This document shows positions 44,679-52,788 of a DNA stretch of 64,000 bases, piece after piece; position 1 is the stretch's first letter, and each line of letters starts with the position of its first letter. The notes below the pieces were generated by a model. It worked only from the letters and a program-made list of their open reading frames with translations. It did not search any database and was not told the origin of the DNA. Both the position numbers and the translations under genes were made by a program. This stretch comes from an uncultured bacterium (GTDB lineage: Bacteria; Bacteroidota; Bacteroidia; Bacteroidales; Rikenellaceae), in the NCBI GenBank assembly GCA_905214725.1, contig CAJMNH010000001.1, positions 124,001 through 188,000 on the forward strand. Reading direction: 5' to 3'.

Positions 44679-44900
44679 TTAATACTCCTCCTCGTTAAAG
44701 AAGAAATCGTCTTTCGAAGGATAATCGGGCCAGATGTCTTCGATCGACTCGTAAATTTCGCCTTCGTCTTCTATCTCTTGCAGGTTTTCCAATACTTCCA
44801 ACGGCGCTCCCGAACGAACTGCATAATCGATCAGCTCCTCTTTGGTAGCAGGCCAAGGTGCATCTTCCAGTTTCGATGCGAGTTCAAGTGTCCAGTACAT
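44679..44900 (-). CDS. DUF2795-family small protein
   Basis: 73 residues, very acidic at the C-terminus (YESIEDIWPDYPSKDDFFFNEEEY). The N-terminal half (LEDAPWPATKEELIDYAVRSGAPLEVLENLQEIED) is the DUF2795 helix-turn-helix-like module seen in small Bacteroidota proteins. A cytoplasmic protein of unknown role. Monocistronic, with promoter and terminator. Confidence 0.87.
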   Translation of the reverse strand: MYWTLELASKLEDAPWPATKEELIDYAVRSGAPLEVLENLQEIEDEGEIYESIEDIWPDYPSKDDFFFNEEEY

Positions 44901-45206
44901 AACGGTATCAAGTTTTTAGTTCTGCGACCGGAAACGCCAAAGAGACGTTTTCCACTATTCGAAGGTGCAAAAATATAAAAAAAATCGAAAGTGCAAACAA
45001 ATTCTTAAAAAATATTCGAAAGCATATGAAAATATTTCCGACGGTCTGAAATTTATTCCGCGGGATAGGGTGTCAGCCGATTGGATACGGCCTTACAAAA
45101 TATCCTTTTTTTACGGGATTTCGGTCGCAATGTTTCCGAATTGCAATTCGGTGAAAAAACTTTTCTTCCCGAAAAATTGCCCGGTGTTCGGGAATCGTCC
45201 GGCGGG
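44901..45206. other. gene-free stretch
   Basis: 306 bases, AT-rich at 44965-45050. Contains the promoter of the DUF2795 gene (44968-44997); otherwise nothing recognised. Confidence 0.55.
44968..44997 (-). promoter_or_regulatory. promoter for the DUF2795 gene
   Basis: Minus strand: TTTG (44994-44997), 18 bases, TATTTTTG (44968-44975). Confidence 0.6.
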
Positions 45207-45764
45207 TTACGGTATCCAGAGCGTCTCCTCGACTTTGTAGTGTTCCGTAAGCGTGCGCCCCAGCAGATAGAAGTAGTCCGACAGCCGGTTGAGGTACGCC
45301 AGCGTATTGGCGCTGATGGTGGGATGAAGTGCTGCGGCACGCAGGCTGGCGCGTTCCGCGCGACGGCAAACCGTGCGGCAAACGTGACACAGCGAAACGG
45401 TAGGGTGGCCGCCCGGAATCGTGAATTTGTCGATCGGCTGCACGCGGGCCTGCATGGCGTCGATGCGTCCTTCGAGATACTCGATCGCTTCGGAACGGAT
45501 GTCCGGCAATTTTCCTTCGCCGCCGCGGCCGACCGCCAGCAGTCCGGCCACGCTCATCAGTTGTGAGGCGATGCGGTTCAGGTCGTCGAGATATTCGGCG
45601 ACACCTTCGTCTCCGCGAAGATGATCGCTCAGGTAGGCTGTGAAACTGCTCAGTTCATCGACGGTACCATAGGCCTCGACCCGCTCGTCGATCTTCGAAA
45701 CGCGCTCTCCGCCGACGAGCGACGTGGTGCCCTTGTCTCCGGTTTTCGTGTATACTTTCGTCAT
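45207..45764 (-). CDS. cob(I)alamin adenosyltransferase, PduO type
   Basis: 185 residues from ATG 45764 (MTKVYTKTGDKGTTSL); the longer frame overlaps the upstream gene and lacks similarity. ATP-binding YTKTGDKGTTSLVGG at the N-terminus, RIASQLMSVAGLLA in the middle, and CHVCRTVCRRAERAS plus LNRLSDYFYLLGR, the family signature, near the C-terminus. It adenosylates cob(I)alamin to coenzyme B12. The start overlaps the preceding gene's stop by four bases, the third gene of an operon. Confidence 0.93.
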   Translation of the reverse strand: MTKVYTKTGDKGTTSLVGGERVSKIDERVEAYGTVDELSSFTAYLSDHLRGDEGVAEYLDDLNRIASQLMSVAGLLAVGRGGEGKLPDIRSEAIEYLEGRIDAMQARVQPIDKFTIPGGHPTVSLCHVCRTVCRRAERASLRAAALHPTISANTLAYLNRLSDYFYLLGRTLTEHYKVEETLWIP

Positions 45765-46267
45765 AATTTGAAATGTTGTTTCGGCAACGGCCCGTTGAAC
45801 AGCAGCAAATATCCTCGGTTGTCGATCGACGTGGAGGGGTGTTCCGCTGCCAGACGTCGGCAGCAGTTGCGGCGTTGTTCGTTGGCGTAAGGATTCATGA
45901 TGCAGAGCGTCGCGCCATGCTGCCGGACTTCTTCCGCCAATTGCGGAAGTCGTTCGATCGAAACGTCGGTCGTGGCGATACACAGATCCGCGTCCGTCGC
46001 ACAATTCAGGCCAAACCCTTTATATCCACAGTGGAGGAATAGATTTTGCAATTGTACGGCGCGGCGTTCGTTCACTCCTCGTTCCTTGAGAGCGACGTAA
46101 AGCGTACGGTCCCCCTCGACCATGTCGGTTTTCATGAAGACCTGCCGGACGATCGCGTATACGAAGGGCGAATGCACGCCGTGTCCACGGAAGAAACGGG
46201 CGCGCGCCAGATGGCTGCGAAGCCGTTCGGTGTTGCGACGAAACCGGTATTGGACGGGGAGTTTCAT
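45761..46267 (-). CDS. shortened SAM-methyltransferase-like protein lacking the SAM motif
   Basis: 168 residues. The N-terminus FRGHGVHSPFVYAIVRQVF (about 27-45) is the hallmark opening of a Bacteroidota class I methyltransferase family, and the end (GPLPKQHFKL) matches that family's C-terminus. The central glycine-rich SAM-binding segment normally found between them is missing; only about 90 residues connect the ends. It overlaps both neighbours by four bases (translational coupling). It may be a degenerate or repurposed member without methyltransferase activity. Confidence 0.7.
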   Translation of the reverse strand: MKLPVQYRFRRNTERLRSHLARARFFRGHGVHSPFVYAIVRQVFMKTDMVEGDRTLYVALKERGVNERRAVQLQNLFLHCGYKGFGLNCATDADLCIATTDVSIERLPQLAEEVRQHGATLCIMNPYANEQRRNCCRRLAAEHPSTSIDNRGYLLLFNGPLPKQHFKL

Positions 46268-47511
46268 TGTTTGAGTTGTCCGGCCAAACGACCGGTCGAA
46301 AAGGCGATCTGGAGGTTATAGCCGCCGGTATTGGCATCCAGATCGAGCACCTCGCCGGCAAAATAGAGCCCTTTGACTTTGAGCGATTCCATCGTATAGC
46401 GGTTCACTTCGTCGCAGCGGACGCCGCCGGCTGTCACGACGGCGTATTCGAACGGCGCATAGTCCGAGATCGGCAGCACGAATCCTTTGAGCAGTGCGAT
46501 CAGGCGGTCGATCTCCTTGTCGCCGATCTTCTTGACGTAGGTTTTCGGCAGAATGTCCAATTCCTTGCAGACCGGCATTACGAGCGGCTTGGGCAGCAGT
46601 TTGCGAAGCAGTTCGGCAAAGAACTCCTCCTCGGGCATCTCCGCGATTTCGCGGCGGATACGTTCTTGCAGGATTTCGGCCGTGAGCGCCGGTTTCAGGT
46701 CGAGCGAAAGTTTCACGCGCCGTCCGTCGATGAGCGCATCGACGGCGTCGCGGCTCATGCGCAACGCTACGGCGCCTTCGATGCCGCGTTCCGAGAAGCC
46801 GATCTCTCCGAACTCCTCGCGCACGGCTTCGTCGTCGACATAGAGCGTTGCGCGGATGTTGCGCAAAAGCAGTCCGTGCAATGTTTTCAACTGCGGATGC
46901 GGGGAGATGAGCGGTGTGAGCGAGGGCCGCAACGGTTCGATGTCGTGCCCCAGTTCGCTGGCAAAGGTGTAACCGTCGCCCGTCGAACCGGTAGCGGGGT
47001 AGGAGACGCCGCCCGTGGCGACGATCACCTGCTGTGTCTCCTCCTTGCGTTCGAATCCCCGCCGGTTCATGTATCGCACGCCGAAAATCTTGCCGCCGAG
47101 CGTCATCAATCCCGTCACGCGCGTATGAAACCAGAATTCGACGCCGTTGTCGCGGCACCACTCTTCGAGGGCGTTGGCAATGTCCCACGCCTTGCCGCTG
47201 TGCGGGAATACGCGGTCGCCGCGTTCGAAGTCGAGCTTTACTCCCTGCCGTTCGAAGAAGCGGATCGTGGCTTTGTTGTTGAATTCGGCAAAAGCCGTTT
47301 CGAAGAATTCTGCGTTGGTGCGCACCTGCTCGGCGAACTCCTCGGGCGGACGGGCGTTGGTCAGGTTGCAGCGGCCCTTGCCGCTGATGCGCACCTTGCG
47401 CCCCGCCTTCTCCATCTTCTCGATTACGAGAACCGTCTTCCCGTTTTGCGCGGCCGTCCCTGCGGCCATCATGCCTGCGGCGCCTGCGCCTATGATGATT
47501 ACGTCGTACAC
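46264..47511 (-). CDS. BaiN/HI0933-family FAD-dependent oxidoreductase
   Basis: 415 residues. N-terminal FAD-binding GAGAAGMMAAGTAAQNG (about 8-24), KVRISGKGRCNLTNARP (family signature, about 39-55), VIVATGGVSYPATGSTGDGY (about 167-186), and C-terminal GLYFAGEVLDLDANTGGYNLQIAFSTG closing the FAD site. The family of flavoproteins acts on unsaturated or keto compounds; a clostridial relative (BaiN) reduces bile-acid intermediates, but most members have no known substrate. First gene of a three-gene operon with overlapping ends. Confidence 0.92.
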   Translation of the reverse strand: MYDVIIIGAGAAGMMAAGTAAQNGKTVLVIEKMEKAGRKVRISGKGRCNLTNARPPEEFAEQVRTNAEFFETAFAEFNNKATIRFFERQGVKLDFERGDRVFPHSGKAWDIANALEEWCRDNGVEFWFHTRVTGLMTLGGKIFGVRYMNRRGFERKEETQQVIVATGGVSYPATGSTGDGYTFASELGHDIEPLRPSLTPLISPHPQLKTLHGLLLRNIRATLYVDDEAVREEFGEIGFSERGIEGAVALRMSRDAVDALIDGRRVKLSLDLKPALTAEILQERIRREIAEMPEEEFFAELLRKLLPKPLVMPVCKELDILPKTYVKKIGDKEIDRLIALLKGFVLPISDYAPFEYAVVTAGGVRCDEVNRYTMESLKVKGLYFAGEVLDLDANTGGYNLQIAFSTGRLAGQLKQ

Positions 47512-47532
47512 TGAATCGCTGTTTTATTGAGA

Positions 47533-47564
47533 CAAAGATAACGCAGGCCGAGTGCAGAAGCAAG
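47533..47564 (-). promoter_or_regulatory. promoter for the BaiN-like operon
   Basis: Minus strand: CTTG (47561-47564), 20 bases, TATCTTTG (47533-47540), ATG at 47511. Confidence 0.65.
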
Positions 47565-47714
47565 TTCTTCGATTATGCAGAGGACTGGTTTATCCAAGCC
47601 GTAGTTTATCTCTTGGCAAAGATAGGCAATTCGCATGGAATCAAGAAACATTCCGCCGGTAAATCGCATTTGGCGGCGAACACCGTGTGTGCGAAATATT
47701 TCCCGTCGGGCGCA

Positions 47715-47744
47715 TTGCGGATTGTAAATTGTTTGCTATCTTTG
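47715..47744 (+). promoter_or_regulatory. promoter for nusB
   Basis: TTG at 47715-47717 (ATTG), 19 bases, TATCTTTG at 47737-47744; ATG at 47781. Confidence 0.65.
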
Positions 47745-47780
47745 CCGCGTCAAAAGGAAACGCAAATTGTTCTCAGAAAT

Positions 47781-48719
47781 ATGTTAAGCCGCAGATTACT
47801 CAGAGTCAAGGTCATCAAGGGCCTTTTCGGGCACTTGAAGTCGGATGCAACCAATATGATCGCGTCGGAGAAGACGCTGCTTGCATCGATCGACAAGACC
47901 TATGATCTCTATTTTCAATTGATGGAGTTGATCGTCGAGGTCTGCCGTTATGCGGAATCGCGGCTGGACGTCTCCCGTCGGAAAAAGCTGCCGACCCATG
48001 AGGACCTGAACCCCAATACCAAATTCATCGAGAACAAGACCATTGCCCTGCTCGCATCGAGCGAGACGATCAACGATTATCTGGCTTCGCATAAATTGAA
48101 TTGGGCGCATTATCCCGAACTGATCAAACTCCTTTATACCCGATTGTCCGCGTCGGATTACTACCGCCGTTACATGAACAGTCCGTCGCGGTCGTTCTCG
48201 GAGGACAAGCAGCTTGTCGAGGAGTTTTACCGCAACGAACTGGAGGATTGCGAAGAGCTCGAGACCGTTCTCGAAGAGCAGTCGATCCTGTGGAGCGACG
48301 ACTTAGGTTTTGCGCTGTCGATGGTGCTGCGGACGATTTCCAACCTGCGTGCGACTTCGTCGGAGGTGAAGGTACTGCCCAAGTTCAAAAGCGACGACGA
48401 CCTGACCTTTGCCAAGACGCTTTTCGAAAAGGTGCTGGTCAATTACGACCAGACGCAGCGATCCATCGAACGTTTTACGAGCAACTGGGATATCGAACGC
48501 ATCGCGTTTATGGATTATCTGATTCTGGCTACGGCCATCGCCGAGTTGACCTCCTGCCCGGAGGTTCCGGTGAAGGTGACGCTCGACGAGTATATCGAGA
48601 TTTCGAAATACTACTCCGGTCCGGGCAGCAGCGTATTTATCAACGGCGTGCTCGACAAACTGGTTGCCGCGCTGACCGAGGAGGGGAAAATTCAAAAGAC
48701 GGGCAGAGGCCTGATTTAA
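47781..48719 (+). CDS. nusB: transcription antitermination factor NusB, long Bacteroidota form
   Basis: 312 residues from ATG 47781. The C-terminal 120 residues are the NusB domain (FTSNWDIERIAFMDYLILATAIAEL, TLDEYIEISKYYSGPGSSVFINGVLDKL). The preceding 190 residues are a helical extension typical of this phylum (MLSRRLLRVKVIKGLFGHL opening). It binds boxA RNA with NusE/S10 during rRNA transcription. The in-frame sequence upstream to 47613 covers the promoter and is not used. Followed two bases later by the next gene. Confidence 0.93.
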   Translation: MLSRRLLRVKVIKGLFGHLKSDATNMIASEKTLLASIDKTYDLYFQLMELIVEVCRYAESRLDVSRRKKLPTHEDLNPNTKFIENKTIALLASSETINDYLASHKLNWAHYPELIKLLYTRLSASDYYRRYMNSPSRSFSEDKQLVEEFYRNELEDCEELETVLEEQSILWSDDLGFALSMVLRTISNLRATSSEVKVLPKFKSDDDLTFAKTLFEKVLVNYDQTQRSIERFTSNWDIERIAFMDYLILATAIAELTSCPEVPVKVTLDEYIEISKYYSGPGSSVFINGVLDKLVAALTEEGKIQKTGRGLI

Positions 48720-48721
48720 CG

Positions 48722-49159
48722 ATGCGGACGCTTTTCAGAATACTCTTTACAAGGACTGTCGCCGTCGGCGGAGTCCTTGTTTTGTTTTTCGGCTGCGGGA
48801 GTCGGAACGAGCAGCGAACGTTTTCGGGCTCCGTTATCGCGGTTTCGGACCGATTGTTGCGTACGGACGTGTCGGATACCTTGCGTTTCGGACGCCTGCA
48901 TTCCGGCGAGACGGCGAGGCTCGAAGCGGGGTTCTGGAATTGCGGCGAAGAACCGCTCGTGGTCGTGAAGACCGAATCGTCGTGCGGGTGCACTCGGTTG
49001 GAGTATGAAAATCAGCCGATTATGCCGGGAGATACGTTGCGCATCGCGGTTCGATTCGACACGAGCGGCCAGCGGGGATGGTTGTTCAAGGTGCTGCGTG
49101 TCTATTTTGCCGGCGGCGAGCGACCTCTGCGCCTCTATGTGGAAGCCGATGTGCAGTGA
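48722..49159 (+). CDS. DUF1573 lipoprotein
   Basis: 145 residues from ATG 48722. Signal peptide with lipobox LFFGC (Cys about 25). The DUF1573 Ig-like domain is clear: LRFGRLHSGETARLEAGFWNCGEEPL, SSCGCTRLEY (conserved CGC), PIMPGDTLRIAVRFDTSGQ and the closing LYVEADV. Periplasmic or surface-exposed protein of unknown role, commonly found next to yajC in this phylum. A reading frame open far upstream (from 48101) lies opposite nusB codons and is not real. Confidence 0.9.
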   Translation: MRTLFRILFTRTVAVGGVLVLFFGCGSRNEQRTFSGSVIAVSDRLLRTDVSDTLRFGRLHSGETARLEAGFWNCGEEPLVVVKTESSCGCTRLEYENQPIMPGDTLRIAVRFDTSGQRGWLFKVLRVYFAGGERPLRLYVEADVQ

Positions 49160-49160
49160 T

Positions 49161-49191
49161 GTTGGAAAGTCCGAAATAATTGTTATATTTG
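49161..49191 (+). promoter_or_regulatory. promoter for yajC
   Basis: GTTG at 49161-49164, 19 bases, TATATTTG at 49184-49191; ATG at 49237. Confidence 0.65.
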
Positions 49192-49236
49192 CTGTCGTAA
49201 ACCGACTGTTGCAAACAAAACTTAACTTTTGAAAAT

Positions 49237-49548
49237 ATGATGAATCTGTTACAGGCGGCTGCCGGTCAGCCGCAACAGCCGTCTCCGTGGGGCTTCTATA
49301 TTATGATCGCGCTGATGATCTTGGTTCTGTGGCTCTTTATGTGGCGTCCCGAATCGAAGCGCCGCAAGGAGATGCAGAAATTCCGCGAAGGGCTCAAAAA
49401 AGGCGACAAGGTCGTTACGGCCGGCGGCATCTACGGTACGGTCAAGGAGATCAAGGAGCGTACGTTGTTGATCGAGGTCGACGGTAACGTGACACTGCGC
49501 GTGGATCGAAACATGGTCGTCGCCGATACGACCGAACAGCAGAAATAG
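49237..49548 (+). CDS. yajC: Sec translocase accessory subunit YajC
   Basis: 103 residues: short N-terminal segment, one membrane helix (FYIMIALMILVLWLFMW, about 19-35), then the cytoplasmic domain with RRKEMQKFREGLKKGDKVVT and GGIYGTVKEIKERTLLIEVD. It associates with SecDF to help protein export. Start at either of two tandem ATGs. Confidence 0.95.
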   Translation: MMNLLQAAAGQPQQPSPWGFYIMIALMILVLWLFMWRPESKRRKEMQKFREGLKKGDKVVTAGGIYGTVKEIKERTLLIEVDGNVTLRVDRNMVVADTTEQQK

Positions 49549-49566
49549 CGGATTTCAATTCAAACC

Positions 49567-49606
49567 GATCGGCCGGAGAAGTATCCTCTTTTCCGGCCGA
49601 TCTTTA
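49567..49606 (+). terminator. terminator after yajC
   Basis: GATCGGCCGGA ... TCCGGCCGATC stem followed by TTTA. Confidence 0.75.
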
Positions 49607-49617
49607 TTTCATGAATT

Positions 49618-50136
49618 ATGAAAGTGATCGAGAGTACCGTCGAGACAATGCCCCGAGAGTTGGAATATACTTTCGAAGAGGGATGCTTCGGACGCCTGCT
49701 GGTGGCGGAAGATTCCGAGGGAATCTGTTTTCTGGGTTATTGCGACGGCGACGGTCGGGAGACGCTGGCCGATCTGCAACGACGATTTCCGAAAGTTCGC
49801 CTTCGGCCGATGGAGCCGGAGCGATCCTCGGGTCTCAACGGTTGGGACGTGACGTTTCATCTGATCGGCACGCCGTTCCAGTTGGACGTGTGGCGCGCTC
49901 TGCGTGAAATACGCTCGGGCGAGCGCGTCAGTTACGCCGAACTGGCTGCGCGCATCGGACGTCCGTCGGCCGTGCGGGCCGTAGCGTCGGCCGTAGCGCG
50001 AAATCCGATCGCTTATTACGTACCCTGCCATCGGGTAGTCCGCAGCGACGGCTCGACAGGGCAATACCACTGGGGTTCGGCCCGCAAGCGGCGGATGCTC
50101 GACGCCGAACGTGCGGGAGCTATTTCGTTGCAATAA
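49618..50136 (+). CDS. ogt: methylated-DNA--protein-cysteine methyltransferase
   Basis: 172 residues. Active-site IAYYVPCHRVVRSDG (Cys accepting the alkyl group, about 139) and the helix-turn-helix Arg finger region RIGRPSAVRAVASAVARNP. It removes O6-alkyl groups from guanine in a single-turnover reaction. N-terminal domain short as in Ogt. Its 3' end overlaps the convergent methyltransferase gene by 17 bases. Confidence 0.94.
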   Translation: MKVIESTVETMPRELEYTFEEGCFGRLLVAEDSEGICFLGYCDGDGRETLADLQRRFPKVRLRPMEPERSSGLNGWDVTFHLIGTPFQLDVWRALREIRSGERVSYAELAARIGRPSAVRAVASAVARNPIAYYVPCHRVVRSDGSTGQYHWGSARKRRMLDAERAGAISLQ

Positions 50137-50881
50137 AGAAGAGGTCGAAGCATCCGTCGGCTGCCGGTGCGATCCGGTAATCCTCCATTCGGATAGAGAC
50201 GGTCAGCGTTTCGTTTTGACGCAACAGCCTGCGACGGTTGATGCGGTTGAGAATGTCGTAGGGTATTTGCAGCAGCCGGCGGGGCAGGCGGTGTTGCAGG
50301 TCGAAGATATCGAAGCGGGCGATTCGCTCGACGCTGCGACGATTGCGGTCGTAGTACGTCTTTACCTTTTCGTCGCCGAATACCCCGCAGGCTTCGACCG
50401 CCGAGAAAGAACCTTCCAACAACTGTCGCAGTTCGTCGATCCGGTATTCGCGCACATGCCACGGATTGCGCGTGAGCGACATCGGAGCGTTGGGCGTCGT
50501 GACGATAAAGCGACCGCCCGGTCGTAGCACGCGGGCGATTTCACGAACGAACGCGGCATCGTCTTCGATGTGCTCGATCACCTGAAACGAGAGAACGAAA
50601 TCGAACGATTCGTCCGCAAAGTCGAGCGGCGGCACGCACATCTTCTGGAACTCGACATTCTTCGTCTCCGGTAATTCCGCCGCGGCGTACTTGTCCACCG
50701 TTACGAAACGGTCGCAGCGGGGGGCTATGATTTCGATCCCGTAACCCGTGCCCGTACCGATTTCCAGCACTTCGCCCGATACGATCTCGGCCGCCTTGTG
50801 GTAGGCGAGCAGCGAACGTTGAAAGACAAAATTATCGGATGCGTCGCGCGACACGCGCTCGGCGGTTGCGAGTCTGGCCAT
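50120..50881 (-). CDS. class I SAM-dependent methyltransferase
   Basis: 253 residues from ATG 50881 (MARLATAERVSRDAS); the frame runs on upstream through the cvfB gene but is a shadow there. SAM-binding motif I VLEIGTGTGYGIEII (about 37-51), acidic motif VDKYAAAELPE, motif post-I FDFVLSFQVIEHIED and LRPGGRFIVTTPN. Substrate unknown; the C-terminal 90 residues (RRSVERIARFDIFDLQHRLPRRLLQ) are typical of methyltransferases acting on small molecules or glycans. Downstream of cvfB with a 5-base gap. Confidence 0.9.
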   Translation of the reverse strand: MARLATAERVSRDASDNFVFQRSLLAYHKAAEIVSGEVLEIGTGTGYGIEIIAPRCDRFVTVDKYAAAELPETKNVEFQKMCVPPLDFADESFDFVLSFQVIEHIEDDAAFVREIARVLRPGGRFIVTTPNAPMSLTRNPWHVREYRIDELRQLLEGSFSAVEACGVFGDEKVKTYYDRNRRSVERIARFDIFDLQHRLPRRLLQIPYDILNRINRRRLLRQNETLTVSIRMEDYRIAPAADGCFDLFFIATK

Positions 50882-50886
50882 GTTTC

Positions 50887-51720
50887 CTATTTCGTTAATT
50901 TGATCCCTTGTTCGTCGGCCGTGACGACCCCGCGTTTGAGCAGTACGCCCAGCGAGCGTTTGAAGGCCTTCTTGCTGAGTTGCGTCCGGCGGCGGATCTC
51001 TTCGGGCGAACTGTCGTCGCCGAGCGGCAGATGCCCTCCGGCTTCCTGAAGCATCGAGAGCAGTTTGTCGGCTCCGTCCTGCACGCCGGCGAATCCCGGT
51101 TGCTGAAGCGATACGTCGATGCGGTTGTCCTCGGTGATCTTCGCGACATAACCGCGCAGCCGGTCGCCCACCTGTACGGGTCGGAACAGCTGATTGCGGT
51201 AGAGCATCCCCCAGTGGCGGTTGTTGACGACGACGCGATAGCCGATCTCCGTCTCCGAAGCCACCAGCAGATCGACCTCCTCGCGGGGACGGACACTCAA
51301 TGTTTCGTTGTTGACGAAACTCTTGAGTTTGTTGGTCGCCACGCAACGTCCCGTCACGTCGTCCACATACATATAGATTACGTAGGAGCGGCCTGCCAGG
51401 ATACCGCCTTGTTGGTTGCGGTTGGGCAGAAACAGGTCTTTGCCGCTCAACCCCCATTCGAGAAAGGCGCCGTGAAGATTTTTATCCACCACTTTCAGAA
51501 AGGCCGCTTCTCCGGCGCGGACGAGCGGCGTCTCGCGCGTGGCGACCAGCCGGTCTTCGGAGTCGTGATAGATGAAGACGTCGACCGCGTCGCCCACCTT
51601 GTCGGAGAGCGAGACGTAGCGGTTGGGAAGCAGCACCTCCTCTCCTTCAGTGTCGGCGAGATAGAGACCGTAGTCCGAGATGCGGGCGACGGTGAGCGTA
51701 TGATTTTGTCCGGCTTTCAT
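50887..51720 (-). CDS. S1-like RNA-binding protein (CvfB family)
   Basis: 277 residues: tandem S1-like OB folds (DYGLYLADTEGEEVLLPNRYV, GAFLEWGLSGKDLFLPNRNQ, and a third with YRVVVNNRHWGMLYRNQLF) followed by a C-terminal winged helix (SPEEIRRRTQLSKKAFKRSLGVLLKRGVV). CvfB relatives bind RNA and influence gene expression; the exact target is unknown. First gene of a two-gene unit with the methyltransferase. Confidence 0.92.
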   Translation of the reverse strand: MKAGQNHTLTVARISDYGLYLADTEGEEVLLPNRYVSLSDKVGDAVDVFIYHDSEDRLVATRETPLVRAGEAAFLKVVDKNLHGAFLEWGLSGKDLFLPNRNQQGGILAGRSYVIYMYVDDVTGRCVATNKLKSFVNNETLSVRPREEVDLLVASETEIGYRVVVNNRHWGMLYRNQLFRPVQVGDRLRGYVAKITEDNRIDVSLQQPGFAGVQDGADKLLSMLQEAGGHLPLGDDSSPEEIRRRTQLSKKAFKRSLGVLLKRGVVTADEQGIKLTK

Positions 51721-51812
51721 AATAAATAACGATTCAACGGCGAAGACAAAGCAAATCGTGCGCAGAAATAATTTGCTGCGGCGCGACCTGTCCGAGCCGT
51801 GATTTTCTTCGG

Positions 51813-51820
51813 CAAAGGTA
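51813..51820 (-). promoter_or_regulatory. -7 box (TACCTTTG) for the cvfB operon
   Basis: Exact match on the minus strand, about 92 bases from the ATG at 51720. Confidence 0.5.
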
Positions 51821-51863
51821 CGAAAGATTTACCGAACCCCTGCCGGATTCCCGATTTTATTCC

Positions 51864-51871
51864 TAATTTTG
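51864..51871 (+). promoter_or_regulatory. -7 box (TAATTTTG) for the amidase gene, nearly leaderless
   Basis: Exact TAnnTTTG match ending only five bases before the ATG at 51877, implying a leader of a few bases at most. No clear -33 element. Confidence 0.45.
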
Positions 51872-51876
51872 TAATT

Positions 51877-52638
51877 ATGAATTTCAACGTCGCATTGTGT
51901 CAATTCTCGATGGCGTGGGAGGCTGTAGCCGACAATCTTCGTCACGCCGAAACGTTCGTCGCGCGGGCCGAAGCCGATCTGGTCGTTCTGCCGGAGATGT
52001 TCGCCACGGGTTTCGTCACCGAGCCGCAGCGGGTCGCCCGGTCCGAACAGGGCGGGATCGTCGAATGGATGCGCCGTACGGCGCAGCGTTATCATACTGC
52101 GTTGGCCGGCAGCGCGATTATTCGCAGCGGCGGGCGTTTCGTCAACCGGTTGTTTTTCGTGCGGCCGACGGGCGACATGGAGTGGTATGACAAGCGCCAT
52201 CTTTTTTCCATCGGCGGCGAAGATGTCCATTTCTTGGCAGGTGACCGGCGCGTAATCGTCGAGTACGGCGGCCTGCGATTCCTGCTGCTCGTCTGTTACG
52301 ACCTGCGTTTTCCGGTTTGGAGCCGCTGTCGGGGCGATTACGATGCGATCGTCTATGTCGCGTCGTGGCCGGCGTCGCGCCGCGAGGTGTGGCGGACGCT
52401 TCTGCGGGCGCGGGCGATCGAGAACGAGGCCTATGTGATCGGCGTCAACCGCACGGGCGACGATCCGTGGAACCGTTATGCCGGCGATTCTGCCGTCCTC
52501 GATTTCAAGGGCGAGCCCGTGTGCGAAGCGGACGATTCGGAAGGCGTTTTCACGGCTGTGCTCGACCGCGATGCGCTCGACCGGTTTCGGGCGAAATTCC
52601 CCGTATGGCGCGATGCCGACGATTTCCTTCTTCGATGA
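51877..52638 (+). CDS. carbon-nitrogen hydrolase (omega-amidase / YafV-like)
   Basis: 253 residues from ATG 51877; an in-frame extension to 51799 would cross the promoter box. Nitrilase-fold catalytic triad: Glu in VLPEMFATGF, Lys in YDKRHLFSIGGED, Cys in LLLVCYDLRFPVWSR. The YDKRHLF and CYDLRFP patterns are those of the omega-amidase branch, which hydrolyses 2-oxoglutaramate or related monoamides, a repair/salvage step. Cytoplasmic. Confidence 0.92.
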   Translation: MNFNVALCQFSMAWEAVADNLRHAETFVARAEADLVVLPEMFATGFVTEPQRVARSEQGGIVEWMRRTAQRYHTALAGSAIIRSGGRFVNRLFFVRPTGDMEWYDKRHLFSIGGEDVHFLAGDRRVIVEYGGLRFLLLVCYDLRFPVWSRCRGDYDAIVYVASWPASRREVWRTLLRARAIENEAYVIGVNRTGDDPWNRYAGDSAVLDFKGEPVCEADDSEGVFTAVLDRDALDRFRAKFPVWRDADDFLLR

Positions 52639-52745
52639 TCGGACGCGTAATGTGTTTTGCGGAAAAATCGTTACCTTTGCCGAGATAGCATTTCGGCTTA
52701 GGTAGGCGGCGCCTCGGCAAAGCCAAACAAATTTCGGTTCTGCAC

Positions 52746-52753
52746 TACCTTTG
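52746..52753 (+). promoter_or_regulatory. -7 box (TACCTTTG) for uvrA
   Basis: Exact match, 35 bases before ATG 52789. A second TACCTTTG at 52672-52679 may be another start point. Confidence 0.55.
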
Positions 52754-52788
52754 CACAATATTTCGCATGCAGGAAGCGATTGGTTAAG

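Noticed and set aside
48101..48721. N-terminal extension of the DUF1573 frame
   Set aside because: Overlaps nusB in another frame; the lipoprotein signal peptide begins at 48722.
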